Of a stretch of 64,000 nt of DNA, positions 1-8,532 are shown piece after piece (position 1 is the stretch's first letter; every line of letters starts with the position of its first letter). Under the pieces are notes generated by a model, which did no database searches, had not been told where the DNA came from, and saw only the letters and a list, made by a program, of their open reading frames with translations. Source of the stretch: Donghicola tyrosinivorans (GTDB lineage: Bacteria > Pseudomonadota > Alphaproteobacteria > Rhodobacterales > Rhodobacteraceae); the NCBI RefSeq assembly GCF_003003355.1, contig NZ_PVTQ01000015.1, positions 1 through 64,000 of the forward strand. Reading direction: 5' to 3'. A program made the position numbers and the translations under genes.

Positions 1-102
1 ATCGACTCGATGATCACCCACAAGCTGAAGCTGGAAGACATCAACGAAGGCTTCGAACTGATGCACGCGGGTAAATCCATCCGCGCGGTGGTCGAGTTCT
101 GA
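1..102 (+). CDS. S-(hydroxymethyl)glutathione dehydrogenase, 3' end only
   Basis: Only the last 33 codons lie in the window; the 5' part is upstream of base 1. The C-terminal residues (DINEGFELMHAGKSIRAVVEF) match the conserved tail of class III, zinc-dependent alcohol dehydrogenases that oxidise S-hydroxymethylglutathione with NAD. The stop at 100-102 is followed after 10 bases by fghA, the next enzyme of glutathione-linked formaldehyde oxidation, which supports the call. The two steps would clear formaldehyde made by the nearby XoxF. The identification rests on a short fragment plus context. Confidence 0.72.
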   Translation: MDSMITHKLKLEDINEGFELMHAGKSIRAVVEF

Positions 103-112
103 GGTGGGTATG

Positions 113-937
113 ATGGAGGTCGTTTCTGAAAATCGCAGTTTCGGCGGCCGTCAGATCGTCGCCAAGCACAACTCGACGGCGTGCAATACAGAGATGACCT
201 TCGCGGTCTATCTGCCTCCGCAGGCCGAAGACGGGGAGGTGCCGGTTCTGTGGTACCTTTCCGGTCTGACCTGCACCCATGAGAACGCCATGACCAAAGG
301 CGGGTTTCAGGAACACTGCGCGCGCCACGGCATCGCGATTGTGTTCCCCGATACCTCTCCCCGTGGTGAGGGTGTAGCCAATGATGAGGCCTATGATCTG
401 GGGCAGGGCGCAGGCTTTTATGTGAACGCGACCTGCGATCCTTGGCGGCCCCACTTCCAGATGTACCAGTACATCACCGAAGAACTGTACGATCTGGTCG
501 AGAAGGAATTCCCGATCAACGACCGGCACGGCATCACCGGCCATTCTATGGGCGGGCACGGGGCGCTGACCATCGCGATGCGCAATCCCGATCGGTATCA
601 GTCGCTGTCGGCCTTTGCGCCGATCGCCAACCCCACCAACTCGGATTGGGGGCGCAAGCAGCTCTCGGCCTATCTGGGGGATGACGAGACAAACTGGAGC
701 GCCCATGATGCCACGCTCTTGCTGGAACAGCACGGTTGGCAGGGGGATATCCTGATCGATCAGGGCGCCTCGGACCAGTTTCTGGACCTGCTGAAGCCCG
801 AAGCCCTTAGCGCTGCAATGGCGCGTCGCCGTCAGGCGGGCAGCTTCCGGATGCAGGCCGGTTACGACCATTCCTATTACTTCGTCAGCACCTTCGCTGG
901 CGACCACGTCGCTTGGCACGCCGAGCGTCTGAGCTGA
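113..937 (+). CDS. fghA: S-formylglutathione hydrolase
   Basis: This cytoplasmic serine esterase hydrolyses S-formylglutathione to formate and glutathione, the second step of glutathione-dependent formaldehyde oxidation. The 274-residue length is typical of the esterase D/FghA family. The nucleophile elbow GHSMGG places Ser145, and the YDHSYYF segment near the C-terminus supplies His253; the triad Asp should lie near residue 220. I chose ATG 113 because a GAGGTG ribosome site ends 6 bases before it and family members begin with M-E-x-x-SEN; ATG 110 and GTG 104 are alternatives. It lies directly after the formaldehyde dehydrogenase gene and before a cytochrome and xoxF, so it is probably part of one methanol oxidation unit. 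Confidence 0.95.
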   Translation: MEVVSENRSFGGRQIVAKHNSTACNTEMTFAVYLPPQAEDGEVPVLWYLSGLTCTHENAMTKGGFQEHCARHGIAIVFPDTSPRGEGVANDEAYDLGQGAGFYVNATCDPWRPHFQMYQYITEELYDLVEKEFPINDRHGITGHSMGGHGALTIAMRNPDRYQSLSAFAPIANPTNSDWGRKQLSAYLGDDETNWSAHDATLLLEQHGWQGDILIDQGASDQFLDLLKPEALSAAMARRRQAGSFRMQAGYDHSYYFVSTFAGDHVAWHAERLS

Positions 938-956
938 TACGCAAGAAAGGTTCACT

Positions 957-1340
957 ATGTTGAAAAAGATCCTTGGCCTCGCCCTTGTACTGGCGGTTCC
1001 GGCGCAGATGGCGCTGGCCGAAGGCGATGCGGGTAAAGGCGAGAAAGTCTTTAAGAAATGCAAAGCCTGCCACGCTGTCGGCGATGGCGCTGAGAACAAG
1101 ACCGGCCCTGTTCTGAACGGCGTTGTCGGGCGGACAGTCGGCACGGGTGCAGACTTCGAATACTCTAGCACGCTGGTCGACATGGGGGCCGAGGGTAAGA
1201 GCTGGACGCCTGAAGAACTGGACGCATTTCTGGCCGCCCCGCGTGACTACGCCAAGGGGACCAAAATGTCTTTTGCTGGATTGCGCAAGGATACCGAGCG
1301 CGCCGACGTGATCGCCTATCTGTCTACGTTTACCGAGTAA
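957..1340 (+). CDS. Small periplasmic class I cytochrome c (c2/c550-like)
   Basis: A 127-residue secreted monohaem cytochrome. The N-terminus is a clear signal peptide ending in the ALA-E region near residue 22. The haem site CKACH covers residues 35-39, and a GTKMSFAG segment gives Met104 as the likely sixth iron ligand. The overall pattern fits the cytochrome c2 or mitochondrial-type class. It sits between fghA and xoxF and could carry electrons from the XoxG cytochrome to the terminal oxidase; that role is inferred from position. It starts 19 bases after fghA, so co-transcription is likely. Confidence 0.88.
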   Translation: MLKKILGLALVLAVPAQMALAEGDAGKGEKVFKKCKACHAVGDGAENKTGPVLNGVVGRTVGTGADFEYSSTLVDMGAEGKSWTPEELDAFLAAPRDYAKGTKMSFAGLRKDTERADVIAYLSTFTE

Positions 1341-1413
1341 TTTTCTGGTCTGGCGATCAGTGAAGAAAGGTCGGCGCCCGGTGGGAGGAGAACAATCCGG
1401 ACGCAGACACCAA

Positions 1414-1429
1414 GGGCGGCAAACCGCCC
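1414..1429 (+). other. Short GC hairpin in the xoxF leader
   Basis: GGGCGG (1414-1419) pairs exactly with CCGCCC (1424-1429) around a CAAA loop. It lies about 40 bases before the xoxF start, and no T-run follows. It may stabilise or tune the xoxF mRNA. Function unknown. Confidence 0.4.
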
Positions 1430-1471
1430 TGCACCCAAGGTGATTAACACCGCAAAATCAGGGAGAGAGAA

Positions 1472-3274
1472 ATGAGAACTTTAAGACTACTTACGTCAGG
1501 TCTAGCGCTCAGCGCAGCCTCAGTGGCTTACGCGAACGACGACCTGACCACTCAGATTGCCAACCCCGCTCAGTGGGCGATCCAGACCGGTGACTACGCC
1601 AACCAGCGCTTTAGCCAGCTGGACCAGATCAACGCGGAGAACGTAGGCGATCTGCAGGTTGCTTGGACCTTCTCGACCGGCGTTCTGCGCGGCCACGAAG
1701 GCTCGCCGCTGGTGGTGGGTGACACCATGTATGTCCACACCCCGTTCCCGAACATCGTCTACGCGCTGGATCTGGCCAATGAGGGCAAGATCAAGTGGAA
1801 GTACGAACCCAAGCAGGATCCCGACGTTATCCCCGTGATGTGCTGTGACACCGTGAACCGCGGTGTGGCCTACGCGGATGGCAAGATCTTCCTGCATCAG
1901 GCGGACACCACTGTTGTGGCGCTGGATGCCAACACCGGCGAAGTCGCTTGGTCGGTCAAGAACGGCGATCCTGCGATTGGCGAGACAAACACTGCGACCG
2001 TGATGCCTGTGAAGGACAAGGTCATTGTCGGTATCTCGGGTGGTGAATTCGGCGTTCGTGGTTCGGTAACCGCCTATAACATCGCGGACGGCAGCCTTGC
2101 ATGGCGCGCCTATTCGATGGGTCCGGACAGCGACATCCTGTTTGATCCCGAGAACACCACCCATCTGGGTCAGCCTGTGGGCGCGGACTCGGGCACCAAT
2201 ACCTGGGAAGGCGATCAGTGGATGATCGGTGGCGGCACCACTTGGGGCTGGTATTCGTATGATCCCGAAGCGGATCTGATCTACTACGGCTCGGGCAACC
2301 CCTCGACATGGAACCCCTCGCAGCGTCCCGGTGATAACCGCTGGTCGATGACCATCTTTGCCCGTGACCCCGATGACGGCATGGCCAAGTGGGTCTACCA
2401 GATGACGCCCCATGACGAATGGGATTATGACGGCATCAACGAAATGATCCTGACCGATCAGGATGTTGATGGGGCACCGCGCAAGCTGCTGACCCACTTT
2501 GACCGGAATGGTCTGGGCTACACCCTTGACCGTCTGACCGGCGAGCTGATCACCGCAGAAAAGTATGACCCTGCTGTGAACTGGACCTCTGGTGTGGATA
2601 TGGACCCTGCGTCCCCGACCTATGGTCGTCCCGCAGTTCTGGCCCAGTACTCGACCGAGCAGAACGGCGAAGACGTGAACTCGACCGGTATCTGCCCCGC
2701 GGCGCTTGGCTCGAAAGACCAGCAGCCGGCGTCCTACTCGCCGGAAACCCAGCTGTTCTACGTGCCGACCAACCACGTCTGCATGGACTATGAACCCTTC
2801 CGCGTCAGCTACACCGCAGGCCAGCCCTATGTGGGCGCGACCCTTGCGATGTATCCGGCACCGGACAGCCATGGCGGCATGGGTAACTTCATCGCATGGG
2901 ACAACATTGCAGGTGAAATCCGCTGGTCGATCCCCGAGCAGTTCTCGGTCTGGTCGGGCGCACTGGCAACCGCTGGTGACGTGGTCTTCTACGGCACGCT
3001 GGAAGGCTACCTGAAGGCTGTTTCGGCTGAAACTGGCGAAGAGCTGTACCGCTTCAAGACCCCCTCGGGCATCATCGGCAACGTGATGACCTATGAGCAT
3101 GGTGGCAAGCAGTACATCGGCATCCTGTCGGGTGTTGGCGGATGGGCCGGCATCGGTCTGGCTGCTGGTCTGACCAACCCGAACGACGGTCTGGGTGCTG
3201 TGGGCGGCTATTCGGCGCTCAGCGACTACACCGCTCTGGGTGGCCAGCTGACTGTCTTCGCGCTGCCGAACTGA
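1472..3274 (+). CDS. xoxF: Lanthanide-dependent PQQ methanol dehydrogenase
   Basis: This periplasmic quinoprotein oxidises methanol, and often other primary alcohols or formaldehyde, using PQQ. At 600 residues it has the normal length of the family, with a signal peptide over about residues 1-21 and the eight-bladed W-motif propeller. The adjacent cysteine pair Cys124-Cys125 forms the disulfide over PQQ. The segment DEWDYDG carries Asp318 (catalytic base) and Asp320. The second Asp is the lanthanide ligand that marks XoxF; calcium-dependent MxaF has Ala there. It is followed by xoxG and xoxJ, the usual partner genes. No mxaF is seen in the window. A GGGAGAGA ribosome site precedes ATG 1472. 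Confidence 0.95.
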   Translation: MRTLRLLTSGLALSAASVAYANDDLTTQIANPAQWAIQTGDYANQRFSQLDQINAENVGDLQVAWTFSTGVLRGHEGSPLVVGDTMYVHTPFPNIVYALDLANEGKIKWKYEPKQDPDVIPVMCCDTVNRGVAYADGKIFLHQADTTVVALDANTGEVAWSVKNGDPAIGETNTATVMPVKDKVIVGISGGEFGVRGSVTAYNIADGSLAWRAYSMGPDSDILFDPENTTHLGQPVGADSGTNTWEGDQWMIGGGTTWGWYSYDPEADLIYYGSGNPSTWNPSQRPGDNRWSMTIFARDPDDGMAKWVYQMTPHDEWDYDGINEMILTDQDVDGAPRKLLTHFDRNGLGYTLDRLTGELITAEKYDPAVNWTSGVDMDPASPTYGRPAVLAQYSTEQNGEDVNSTGICPAALGSKDQQPASYSPETQLFYVPTNHVCMDYEPFRVSYTAGQPYVGATLAMYPAPDSHGGMGNFIAWDNIAGEIRWSIPEQFSVWSGALATAGDVVFYGTLEGYLKAVSAETGEELYRFKTPSGIIGNVMTYEHGGKQYIGILSGVGGWAGIGLAAGLTNPNDGLGAVGGYSALSDYTALGGQLTVFALPN

Positions 3275-3298
3275 TCGCAAGCGTATCCTTGAACATGC

Positions 3299-3322
3299 GG
3301 AGGGGCCGGTACTGGCCCCTCC
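3299..3322 (+). other. Intercistronic hairpin between xoxF and xoxG
   Basis: GGAGGGGCC (3299-3307) and GGCCCCTCC (3314-3322) form a perfect 9-bp stem with a 6-base loop, 24 bases after the xoxF stop. No T-run follows. It is therefore more likely an mRNA-stabilising or partial-attenuation element, separating abundant xoxF message from xoxG, than a full terminator. Confidence 0.6.
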
Positions 3323-3349
3323 CGACACCAATCTTCCAAGGAATTTGAT

Positions 3350-3886
3350 ATGAGCCGACAGGGTTTCACAGTGCTCGCCATAGCCGCCGCAGGTTTGATG
3401 ACCGCGCAGGGCGCGCTGGCCGAGGACAAAATCTCGCTCGATGATCCGAACATCGCCGTCTCTTACGAAGAGGGTGGCCGCTATTACACCGAAGACGATG
3501 TCCCGACGTTCAACATCAGTGACGCGGGTGAAGTGGATTGGCTGACCTTTTCCGGTTTCCGCCGCTACCATTCTGAATGCCACGTCTGCCACGGCCCGGA
3601 TGGCGAGGGCTCGACCTATGCCCCGGCGCTGAAAAAGTCGGCACTGACGCTGGACTACTACGACTTCGTCGATGTGGCGACCAATGGCCGCCAGCGGGTG
3701 GACGCGGCAGATAACTCGGTGATGCCCGCCTTCGGCACCAATGCCAACGTGATGTGCTATCTGGATGACATTTACGTCTACCTGAAAGCGCGCGGCATGG
3801 AGGCTGTGCCCCGTGGCCGTCCCGCCAAGAAAGAGGCCAAATCCGACGAGATCCGCGATGCAGAAAATGCCTGCATGGGTTCGTAA
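3350..3886 (+). CDS. xoxG: XoxF-associated cytochrome c (XoxG/c553i type)
   Basis: The 178-residue periplasmic monohaem cytochrome is the expected electron acceptor of XoxF. A signal peptide ends near residue 24 (ALAED). The haem motif CHVCH lies at residues 77-81, and Met125 in NSVMPAFG is the probable axial ligand. The tail is rich in charged residues and ends in a Cys. It matches the cytochrome c553i/CycB family encoded directly after xoxF in Paracoccus-type clusters. Its 3' end overlaps the start of xoxJ, pointing to translational coupling. Confidence 0.88.
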   Translation: MSRQGFTVLAIAAAGLMTAQGALAEDKISLDDPNIAVSYEEGGRYYTEDDVPTFNISDAGEVDWLTFSGFRRYHSECHVCHGPDGEGSTYAPALKKSALTLDYYDFVDVATNGRQRVDAADNSVMPAFGTNANVMCYLDDIYVYLKARGMEAVPRGRPAKKEAKSDEIRDAENACMGS

Positions 3887-4715
3887 CTGCGCGGCTGCCC
3901 TTGTGGCTGGTCTGACACTGATCCTGTGTCAGACCACCGGGGCAGGGGCGCAGACCTCGGATCTGGTATCGCACAACGCCTTGCGCGTCTGCGCCGATCC
4001 GGCGAACTATCCGCTCTCGGATAAGGACGGCAACGGCTATGAGAACAAGCTGGCCGAGCTGATCGCGGGCGAGCTTGGGTTGCCCGTGCAGTACACGTGG
4101 TACCCTATGGCCACCGGCTTTATTCGCAACACGCTGAAGGCGGCGAAATGTGATGTGGTAATGGGCTACGCCCAAGGCCATGAGATGGTGCTGAACACCA
4201 ATCACTATCTGACCTCTGGCTTCGTGTTGATCACGCCTTCGGATGGCGATTTGGCTGCGGTGACCGAACTGGCCGATCCCGCCCTCAAGGGTAAGGTGAT
4301 CGGTGTGGTCGCCGGAACGCCGCCTGCCAACCATATGGCCCGCAACGGACTGATCAGTAAAGCGCGGCCCTATCAGCTGACCGTGGACACGCGCCATGAA
4401 AGCCCCTCCAAGCAGATGCTGGTTGATCTGGCGGCGGGCAAGATCGATGCGGCGATCCTTTGGGGGCCGATCGGTGGGCCGCTGGCCAAGGACGACTATC
4501 CGCAGATGAAGGTCACGCCACTGATCCATGAAACTCTGCCGCCCAAGATGTTCTACCGCATCACCATGGGCGTCCGTCAGGGTGAGAAAGTCTGGCAGCG
4601 CAAACTCAATTCGCTGATCCGGCGCAATCAGGACCGGATCGATGCAATTCTGGCAGAGGCGGGTGTTCCTATGCTGGATGCTCAGGGCCAAAAGGTTCTG
4701 GAGGTCTCCCAGTGA
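3858..4715 (+). CDS. xoxJ: XoxJ/MoxJ periplasmic solute-binding-fold protein
   Basis: This is a secreted protein of about 285 residues with the fold of bacterial extracellular solute-binding family 3. The LRVCADPANYPLSDKDGNGYENKLA segment, described here by its first residues LRVCADPANYP, is typical of the MoxJ/XoxJ group. XoxJ is thought to help mature or activate the methanol dehydrogenase. I chose ATG 3858, which leaves a normal signal peptide; ATG 3867 is an alternative. The start lies inside the end of xoxG, and the stop overlaps the next gene as GTGA, so the three genes are coupled. Confidence 0.85.
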   Translation: MQKMPAWVRNCAAALVAGLTLILCQTTGAGAQTSDLVSHNALRVCADPANYPLSDKDGNGYENKLAELIAGELGLPVQYTWYPMATGFIRNTLKAAKCDVVMGYAQGHEMVLNTNHYLTSGFVLITPSDGDLAAVTELADPALKGKVIGVVAGTPPANHMARNGLISKARPYQLTVDTRHESPSKQMLVDLAAGKIDAAILWGPIGGPLAKDDYPQMKVTPLIHETLPPKMFYRITMGVRQGEKVWQRKLNSLIRRNQDRIDAILAEAGVPMLDAQGQKVLEVSQ

Positions 4716-5257
4716 GTTGGCTGCGGGCTGCGTTCTTGGTTGCGCTGCCCGCAGCCGCCATGGGGGCCGAGCCCGAGCCGGAAGGATACCGCTTGGATGC
4801 CTATCGCGGTGCGGTGCCTAAGACGCTGGCAGGCGGTACGGTGGTGGATACGGCAACCGCCTATCAGCTTTGGGAAAGCGGTGGGGCGGCCTTTGTGGAC
4901 GTGCTGCCGCAAGCACCCAAGCCCGACAATCTGCCCGCAGGCACCCTTTGGCGGGACAAGCCGCGCCATTCGATCCCCGGAGCGATCTGGTTGCCCAACA
5001 CCGGCTACGGTGATCTGGCGGATGTGACGCTGGATTATTTCCTGAATGCACTGGCGCAAGTGACGGATGATGATCCGGCCCACCCGCTGCTGTTCTTCTG
5101 TCTGGAAGAGTGCTGGATGTCGTGGAACGCAGCCAAGCGCGCTTTGGCGGAAGGCTACACCACGGTTTACTGGTATCCCGACGGCACGGACGGTTGGGCC
5201 TTTGAAAACTACCCGCTAGAGCAATTGCACCCTTTCCCGATCAGTGATCCGCAATAA
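4712..5257 (+). CDS. Rhodanese-like PQQ-catabolism-associated protein with CxxxCW motif
   Basis: A secreted protein of 181 residues with an N-terminal signal sequence (residues 1-18) and a rhodanese-like domain. The signature FFCLEECWMSWNAAKRA contains a C-x3-C-W motif followed by a conserved helix. Proteins of this kind are found beside PQQ-dependent alcohol dehydrogenase genes and are named after that motif; their reaction is not established. The GTG start at 4712 overlaps the xoxJ stop. The 3' end overlaps the convergent beta-propeller gene by 17 bases. Confidence 0.8.
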   Translation: MSWLRAAFLVALPAAAMGAEPEPEGYRLDAYRGAVPKTLAGGTVVDTATAYQLWESGGAAFVDVLPQAPKPDNLPAGTLWRDKPRHSIPGAIWLPNTGYGDLADVTLDYFLNALAQVTDDDPAHPLLFFCLEECWMSWNAAKRALAEGYTTVYWYPDGTDGWAFENYPLEQLHPFPISDPQ

Positions 5258-6182
5258 AGCGACCAAAGGCGCGGGGGCCGTCGGCGGTGTCATAGCTGTC
5301 CGTGATCTCTAGGGTGTCGGGGTCCAGAACCTGCACCGTGTTGTCGAACCAGTTGGTGAAAATCACACGCCCGTCTGCGGTGGTATCGATGCCCTCGGGG
5401 TATTCGTTGGTTTCGATCGTCGCGACGGGGGTCAGGGTGGCCAGATCAATGACGCTGAGGGTGTTGGCGTATTGGTTGGTCACAAAGGCGCGGCCCTTGG
5501 CGAAGGTCACACCATAGGGGCGCTCGCCCACGGGGACTGTGGCGATGACGTGGGCGGTTTCGGGGTCAATGACGCTTAGATCGTTGGTGCCCACATTGCC
5601 CACAAACAGCCGCCCGTCGGGGGCAAATCGTAGACCATAGGGGCGGATGCCAACGGAGATGCGGGCGATCAGCGCCAGCGTTTCGGCGTCGAACAAAGAT
5701 ACCTGATTCACATCCCGATCCGCCGAGGCAATCAGCCTGCCGTCATCTGACACGGCCAGCCCCGCCGGCGCGGCGCCGGTTTCAAGGATGCGCAGGACCG
5801 AGAGGTCGGCGGCATCCAAAACCCAGACCAGCGCGTTATACCAGTCCGACACAAAGACCCGCCCGCGCCGTTCGTCCAGCGCGATGCCCGTTGGGCCGCC
5901 GTCCAGATGGGCCTCGGCTGTGATCTCTCCGGTGATGGGGGTGTGACGGCGGACAACCTTGCCTTCGGGGGCCACGGTAAAGACTGCATCCGTTCCGACT
6001 GCGATGCCCGCAGGTTGGCCGGGCAGGGACCAACGAGCCGTTTCCTGTCCGGTATCCAGATCGAAAAGACTTAGGGCATTGCCATTCTGGCAGGTGATAT
6101 AGGCCCGCTCTGCCTGTGCGGGCAGAGCGGCCAGTATCAACGCCAGAACACTATGGCGCGCCGAAGCGTTCAACCAGCGCAT
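5241..6182 (-). CDS. YVTN-type beta-propeller periplasmic protein
   Basis: A secreted protein of 313 residues built of repeated propeller blades such as VAVSDDGRL, LRFAPDGRLFVGN, VTFAKGRAFVTNQYANTLSVID and related copies. The start at 6182 gives a signal peptide ending PAQA-ERAY. It is the last gene of a three-gene leftward group and its start lies within the end of the SRPBCC gene (32-base overlap). A second propeller of the same type lies at 8533. Such proteins accompany PQQ dehydrogenase loci; a molecular function is not known. Confidence 0.8.
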   Translation of the reverse strand: MRWLNASARHSVLALILAALPAQAERAYITCQNGNALSLFDLDTGQETARWSLPGQPAGIAVGTDAVFTVAPEGKVVRRHTPITGEITAEAHLDGGPTGIALDERRGRVFVSDWYNALVWVLDAADLSVLRILETGAAPAGLAVSDDGRLIASADRDVNQVSLFDAETLALIARISVGIRPYGLRFAPDGRLFVGNVGTNDLSVIDPETAHVIATVPVGERPYGVTFAKGRAFVTNQYANTLSVIDLATLTPVATIETNEYPEGIDTTADGRVIFTNWFDNTVQVLDPDTLEITDSYDTADGPRAFGRFIADH

Positions 6183-6687
6183 CAAGCCCTGCCTGATAGA
6201 CCCCTGTGACAGCGGCAACGGCCGCTTCGTCGTTCAGTTCGGGCGGCGGATCGTTGTTCGGATAGCCGCGATAGAAGGCACCGCGCCATTCCACGGTTGA
6301 TCCGCCCTCGGCGCGGGGCTTCACGGTTAGGTGGGACGAATAGTTGGTGACGGGCAGAACCTCGACCAATACGTCAGTGATCCGGTAGGAATAGGTCATC
6401 TTCGCCGCGTCGTACTTATACAGCACCTCGTCGATGGTCGGGCCGCCTTCCTGGCCAAGCACCAGATGGCGGGTGGCGTCGATGTCATTGCCGCCTGTGC
6501 CTTCGGTGCTGAAAACCGCCGGATGCCAGCTCATGTCCTGAAAGTTGCCAATGGCCTCCCAGACGGCGGCAGGGTCTGCGGCCACATCGGCGGTCAGGGT
6601 GACCTTTTGCCTTGAGGGCCCGTGGGCCAGAGCAATCCCCGGCAAAGCGGCCAGAACCGCAGCCGCCAGGAAATGACGTCGTTTCAT
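6151..6687 (-). CDS. SRPBCC-family (polyketide cyclase/START-like) exported protein
   Basis: A 178-residue protein with an MKRRHFL twin-arginine-like N-terminus and a hydrophobic stretch ending near ALAHG. The rest fits the SRPBCC helix-grip fold: VTLTADVAADPAAVWEAIGNF opens the domain, and a central SYRITDVLVEVLPVTNYSSHLTV strand region follows. The cavity of this fold binds hydrophobic or aromatic ligands, but the ligand here is unknown. ATG 6687 overlaps the stop of the upstream gene as ATGA. Its place in the PQQ accessory group suggests a periplasmic role in alcohol oxidation. Confidence 0.72.
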   Translation of the reverse strand: MKRRHFLAAAVLAALPGIALAHGPSRQKVTLTADVAADPAAVWEAIGNFQDMSWHPAVFSTEGTGGNDIDATRHLVLGQEGGPTIDEVLYKYDAAKMTYSYRITDVLVEVLPVTNYSSHLTVKPRAEGGSTVEWRGAFYRGYPNNDPPPELNDEAAVAAVTGVYQAGLDALVERFGAP

Positions 6688-7193
6688 GGTTTTCCTCCCA
6701 TCTCGTCTTTGAATATCGCGTTCTTCAGGATGTAGCGCATGCCCCGCAGCCAGCTTTCGTCCGTGTTGCTGCGGATATCGACTACGCGGCCCTTCACGGT
6801 CTGCCCGCTGGCCGCATCGCGCAGTTGCAGGTTCATGCTGAGAATCAGGTTCGAGACCTTTTGCACTTCGCCCACCAGCGCGTAGTCCGCGCCCAGTTTG
6901 GTGGCCATGCGGGCGTCGCATCCATAGCATTTGGCTGGGTTCACCACCGTGTCCAGCTGCTCTTGAATTGGCGAAAGGTCCAGCAAGTTGTAGCCCTGTT
7001 CTGTAAAGGTCTGGCGCACCAGATCTTCCAGAAGCTTGATCCGCGCCACTTCGGCGGGGTCTTGGCCAAAGGCTTCGGACTGCAATGAGGTGTCCAGATA
7101 GGTGATCCCGAAAAACGCCACTTTGCCCGCGTCAGCGGCATGGGCCGTGGCGGGGCAAAGGGCAAGTAGAAGAGGGATCACATAACACTTCAT
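6684..7193 (-). CDS. DUF3280/DUF2380-like exported protein
   Basis: A secreted protein of 169 residues, with a signal peptide over residues 1-20 ending ATAHA-AD. It has a CYGCDARMATKLGADYALVGEV motif (C-x2-C) typical of a family found beside methanol or alcohol quinoprotein genes. The fold looks like the periplasmic TolB-N/DUF domains with an embedded cysteine pair. No enzyme activity is known. I used ATG 7193 because the longer frame lacks a signal peptide. It opens the leftward accessory operon. Confidence 0.65.
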   Translation of the reverse strand: MKCYVIPLLLALCPATAHAADAGKVAFFGITYLDTSLQSEAFGQDPAEVARIKLLEDLVRQTFTEQGYNLLDLSPIQEQLDTVVNPAKCYGCDARMATKLGADYALVGEVQKVSNLILSMNLQLRDAASGQTVKGRVVDIRSNTDESWLRGMRYILKNAIFKDEMGGKP

Positions 7194-7324
7194 AAGGATG
7201 ATGGTGGGCTTCGTATGCCATCGCATTCAATTGCTCCGAAAGTATCGGGTCACGGGGGGCAATGCCTCTGTCAAGGTCGGGAAGAGGCTTGATTTCTCGG
7301 GGAAATGCGTAGCAGGGAGGCATC
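7194..7324. promoter_or_regulatory. Divergent promoter region of the two PQQ accessory operons
   Basis: These 131 bases separate the leftward 7193 gene from the rightward 7325 gene, so both promoters must lie here. A GGGAGG ribosome site at about 7315-7320 serves the rightward GTG start. I saw no clear operator palindrome. Confidence 0.5.
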
Positions 7325-8515
7325 GTGTTACAGACGATTAAAGCAGTCGCAGTGGCAGGTGTTTTTGGGCTTTTCGGTGCAGCAACTGCCCAAGCGGTCG
7401 AGGTGCGTGCAGGCGTCTTGCGTGTGGACTATCCGGCGATGCTGCCAATCTCGCGCTTTGATCTGCGGCCTGATGATTTGGGGCTGGCAGGGGCGCTGTT
7501 GGCCGATGAAGACAATTCCACCACAGGCCGTTTTCTGGGGCACACCTATGAAACGGTCACGCAGGTTGCCGCGCCCGAGGGGGCGTCCGATGCGCTGGCG
7601 GCGATGCTGGCGGATGGGGTGCGCTTGGTGGTCTTGGCCGCAGACGGACCTGACACGGTGGCGCTGGCCGATCAGGCTGCGGCTGCCGGTGCGCTGGTGC
7701 TGAACGCGGGTGCGCGGGACAACGCCCTGCGTGATGAGGCGTGCCGCGCCAACATGCTGCATATTTCGCCCTCCAATAACATGAGCGCCGATGCAGTGGC
7801 CCAGTTCGCCATGTGGAAAAAGTGGCCCCGCTGGGTGCTGATCGAAGGGTCAAACCCTGCCGATCAAGAACTGGCCGCCAGCTATCGCCGCGCCGCCGCC
7901 AAGTTCGGGGCCAAGATCGTGGAAGAGCGGGTGTTCGAGGATACTGGCGGCTCTCGCCGGACAGATTCGGGACATGTTCTGGTGCAGCGCCAGTTGCCGA
8001 CCTTCATGCAGGGGCTGGACAAGCATGACGTGGTGATGGCCGCCGATGGTACCGATTATTTCGCCGCCTACCTGCCGTACCACCTGTGGGACCCTCGCCC
8101 TGTGATGGGCAGCGCCGGATTACGGCCGGTCAGCTTTCACGCAGGAAACGAGACATGGGGCGCGACCCAGTTCCAGAACCGTTTTGAGGCGCTGACAGGG
8201 CGTTATTCCCAAGAGGTGGATTATCAGGTCTGGTTGGCCCTGCGCGTGATCGGCGAGGCCGTGACCCGCACCGCATCAAACGATCCTGCGACCTTGCGCG
8301 ACTATATGCTGGGGGACGAGTTCGAACTGGCGGCTTTCAAGGGCCAGAAGGTGACGTTCCGCAATTGGAACGGCCAGATGCGCCAGCCGATCCTGCTGTA
8401 TGACAGCCGCATCACGGTCAGCGTTAGCCCACAAGACGGCTTTCTGCATCAGGTCTCGCCGCTTGATACGCTGGGTCTGGACCGTCCTGAATCCCGTTGC
8501 ACCGCTTTTGATTGA
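7325..8515 (+). CDS. ABC-type substrate-binding protein of PQQ alcohol dehydrogenase loci
   Basis: A 396-residue exported protein with a signal peptide ending AAQA-VEVRAG. The body has the type I periplasmic-binding fold of the branched-chain amino-acid class (for example ISPSNNMSADAVAQFAMWKKWPRWVLIEG). It matches the group that occurs with PQQ-dependent alcohol dehydrogenases. Elsewhere the group is followed by a propeller, an ABC ATPase and a permease. Here the propeller follows but the ATPase and permease do not. The GTG start is supported by GGGAGG directly upstream. The ligand is unknown. Confidence 0.78.
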   Translation: MLQTIKAVAVAGVFGLFGAATAQAVEVRAGVLRVDYPAMLPISRFDLRPDDLGLAGALLADEDNSTTGRFLGHTYETVTQVAAPEGASDALAAMLADGVRLVVLAADGPDTVALADQAAAAGALVLNAGARDNALRDEACRANMLHISPSNNMSADAVAQFAMWKKWPRWVLIEGSNPADQELAASYRRAAAKFGAKIVEERVFEDTGGSRRTDSGHVLVQRQLPTFMQGLDKHDVVMAADGTDYFAAYLPYHLWDPRPVMGSAGLRPVSFHAGNETWGATQFQNRFEALTGRYSQEVDYQVWLALRVIGEAVTRTASNDPATLRDYMLGDEFELAAFKGQKVTFRNWNGQMRQPILLYDSRITVSVSPQDGFLHQVSPLDTLGLDRPESRCTAFD

Positions 8516-8532
8516 TCCCCTTGGGAGGCCGT

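Noticed and set aside
1520-3592. 690-codon open frame on the minus strand across xoxF
   Set aside because: It is antisense to a clear xoxF and reflects high GC codon bias; no ribosome site or recognisable protein.
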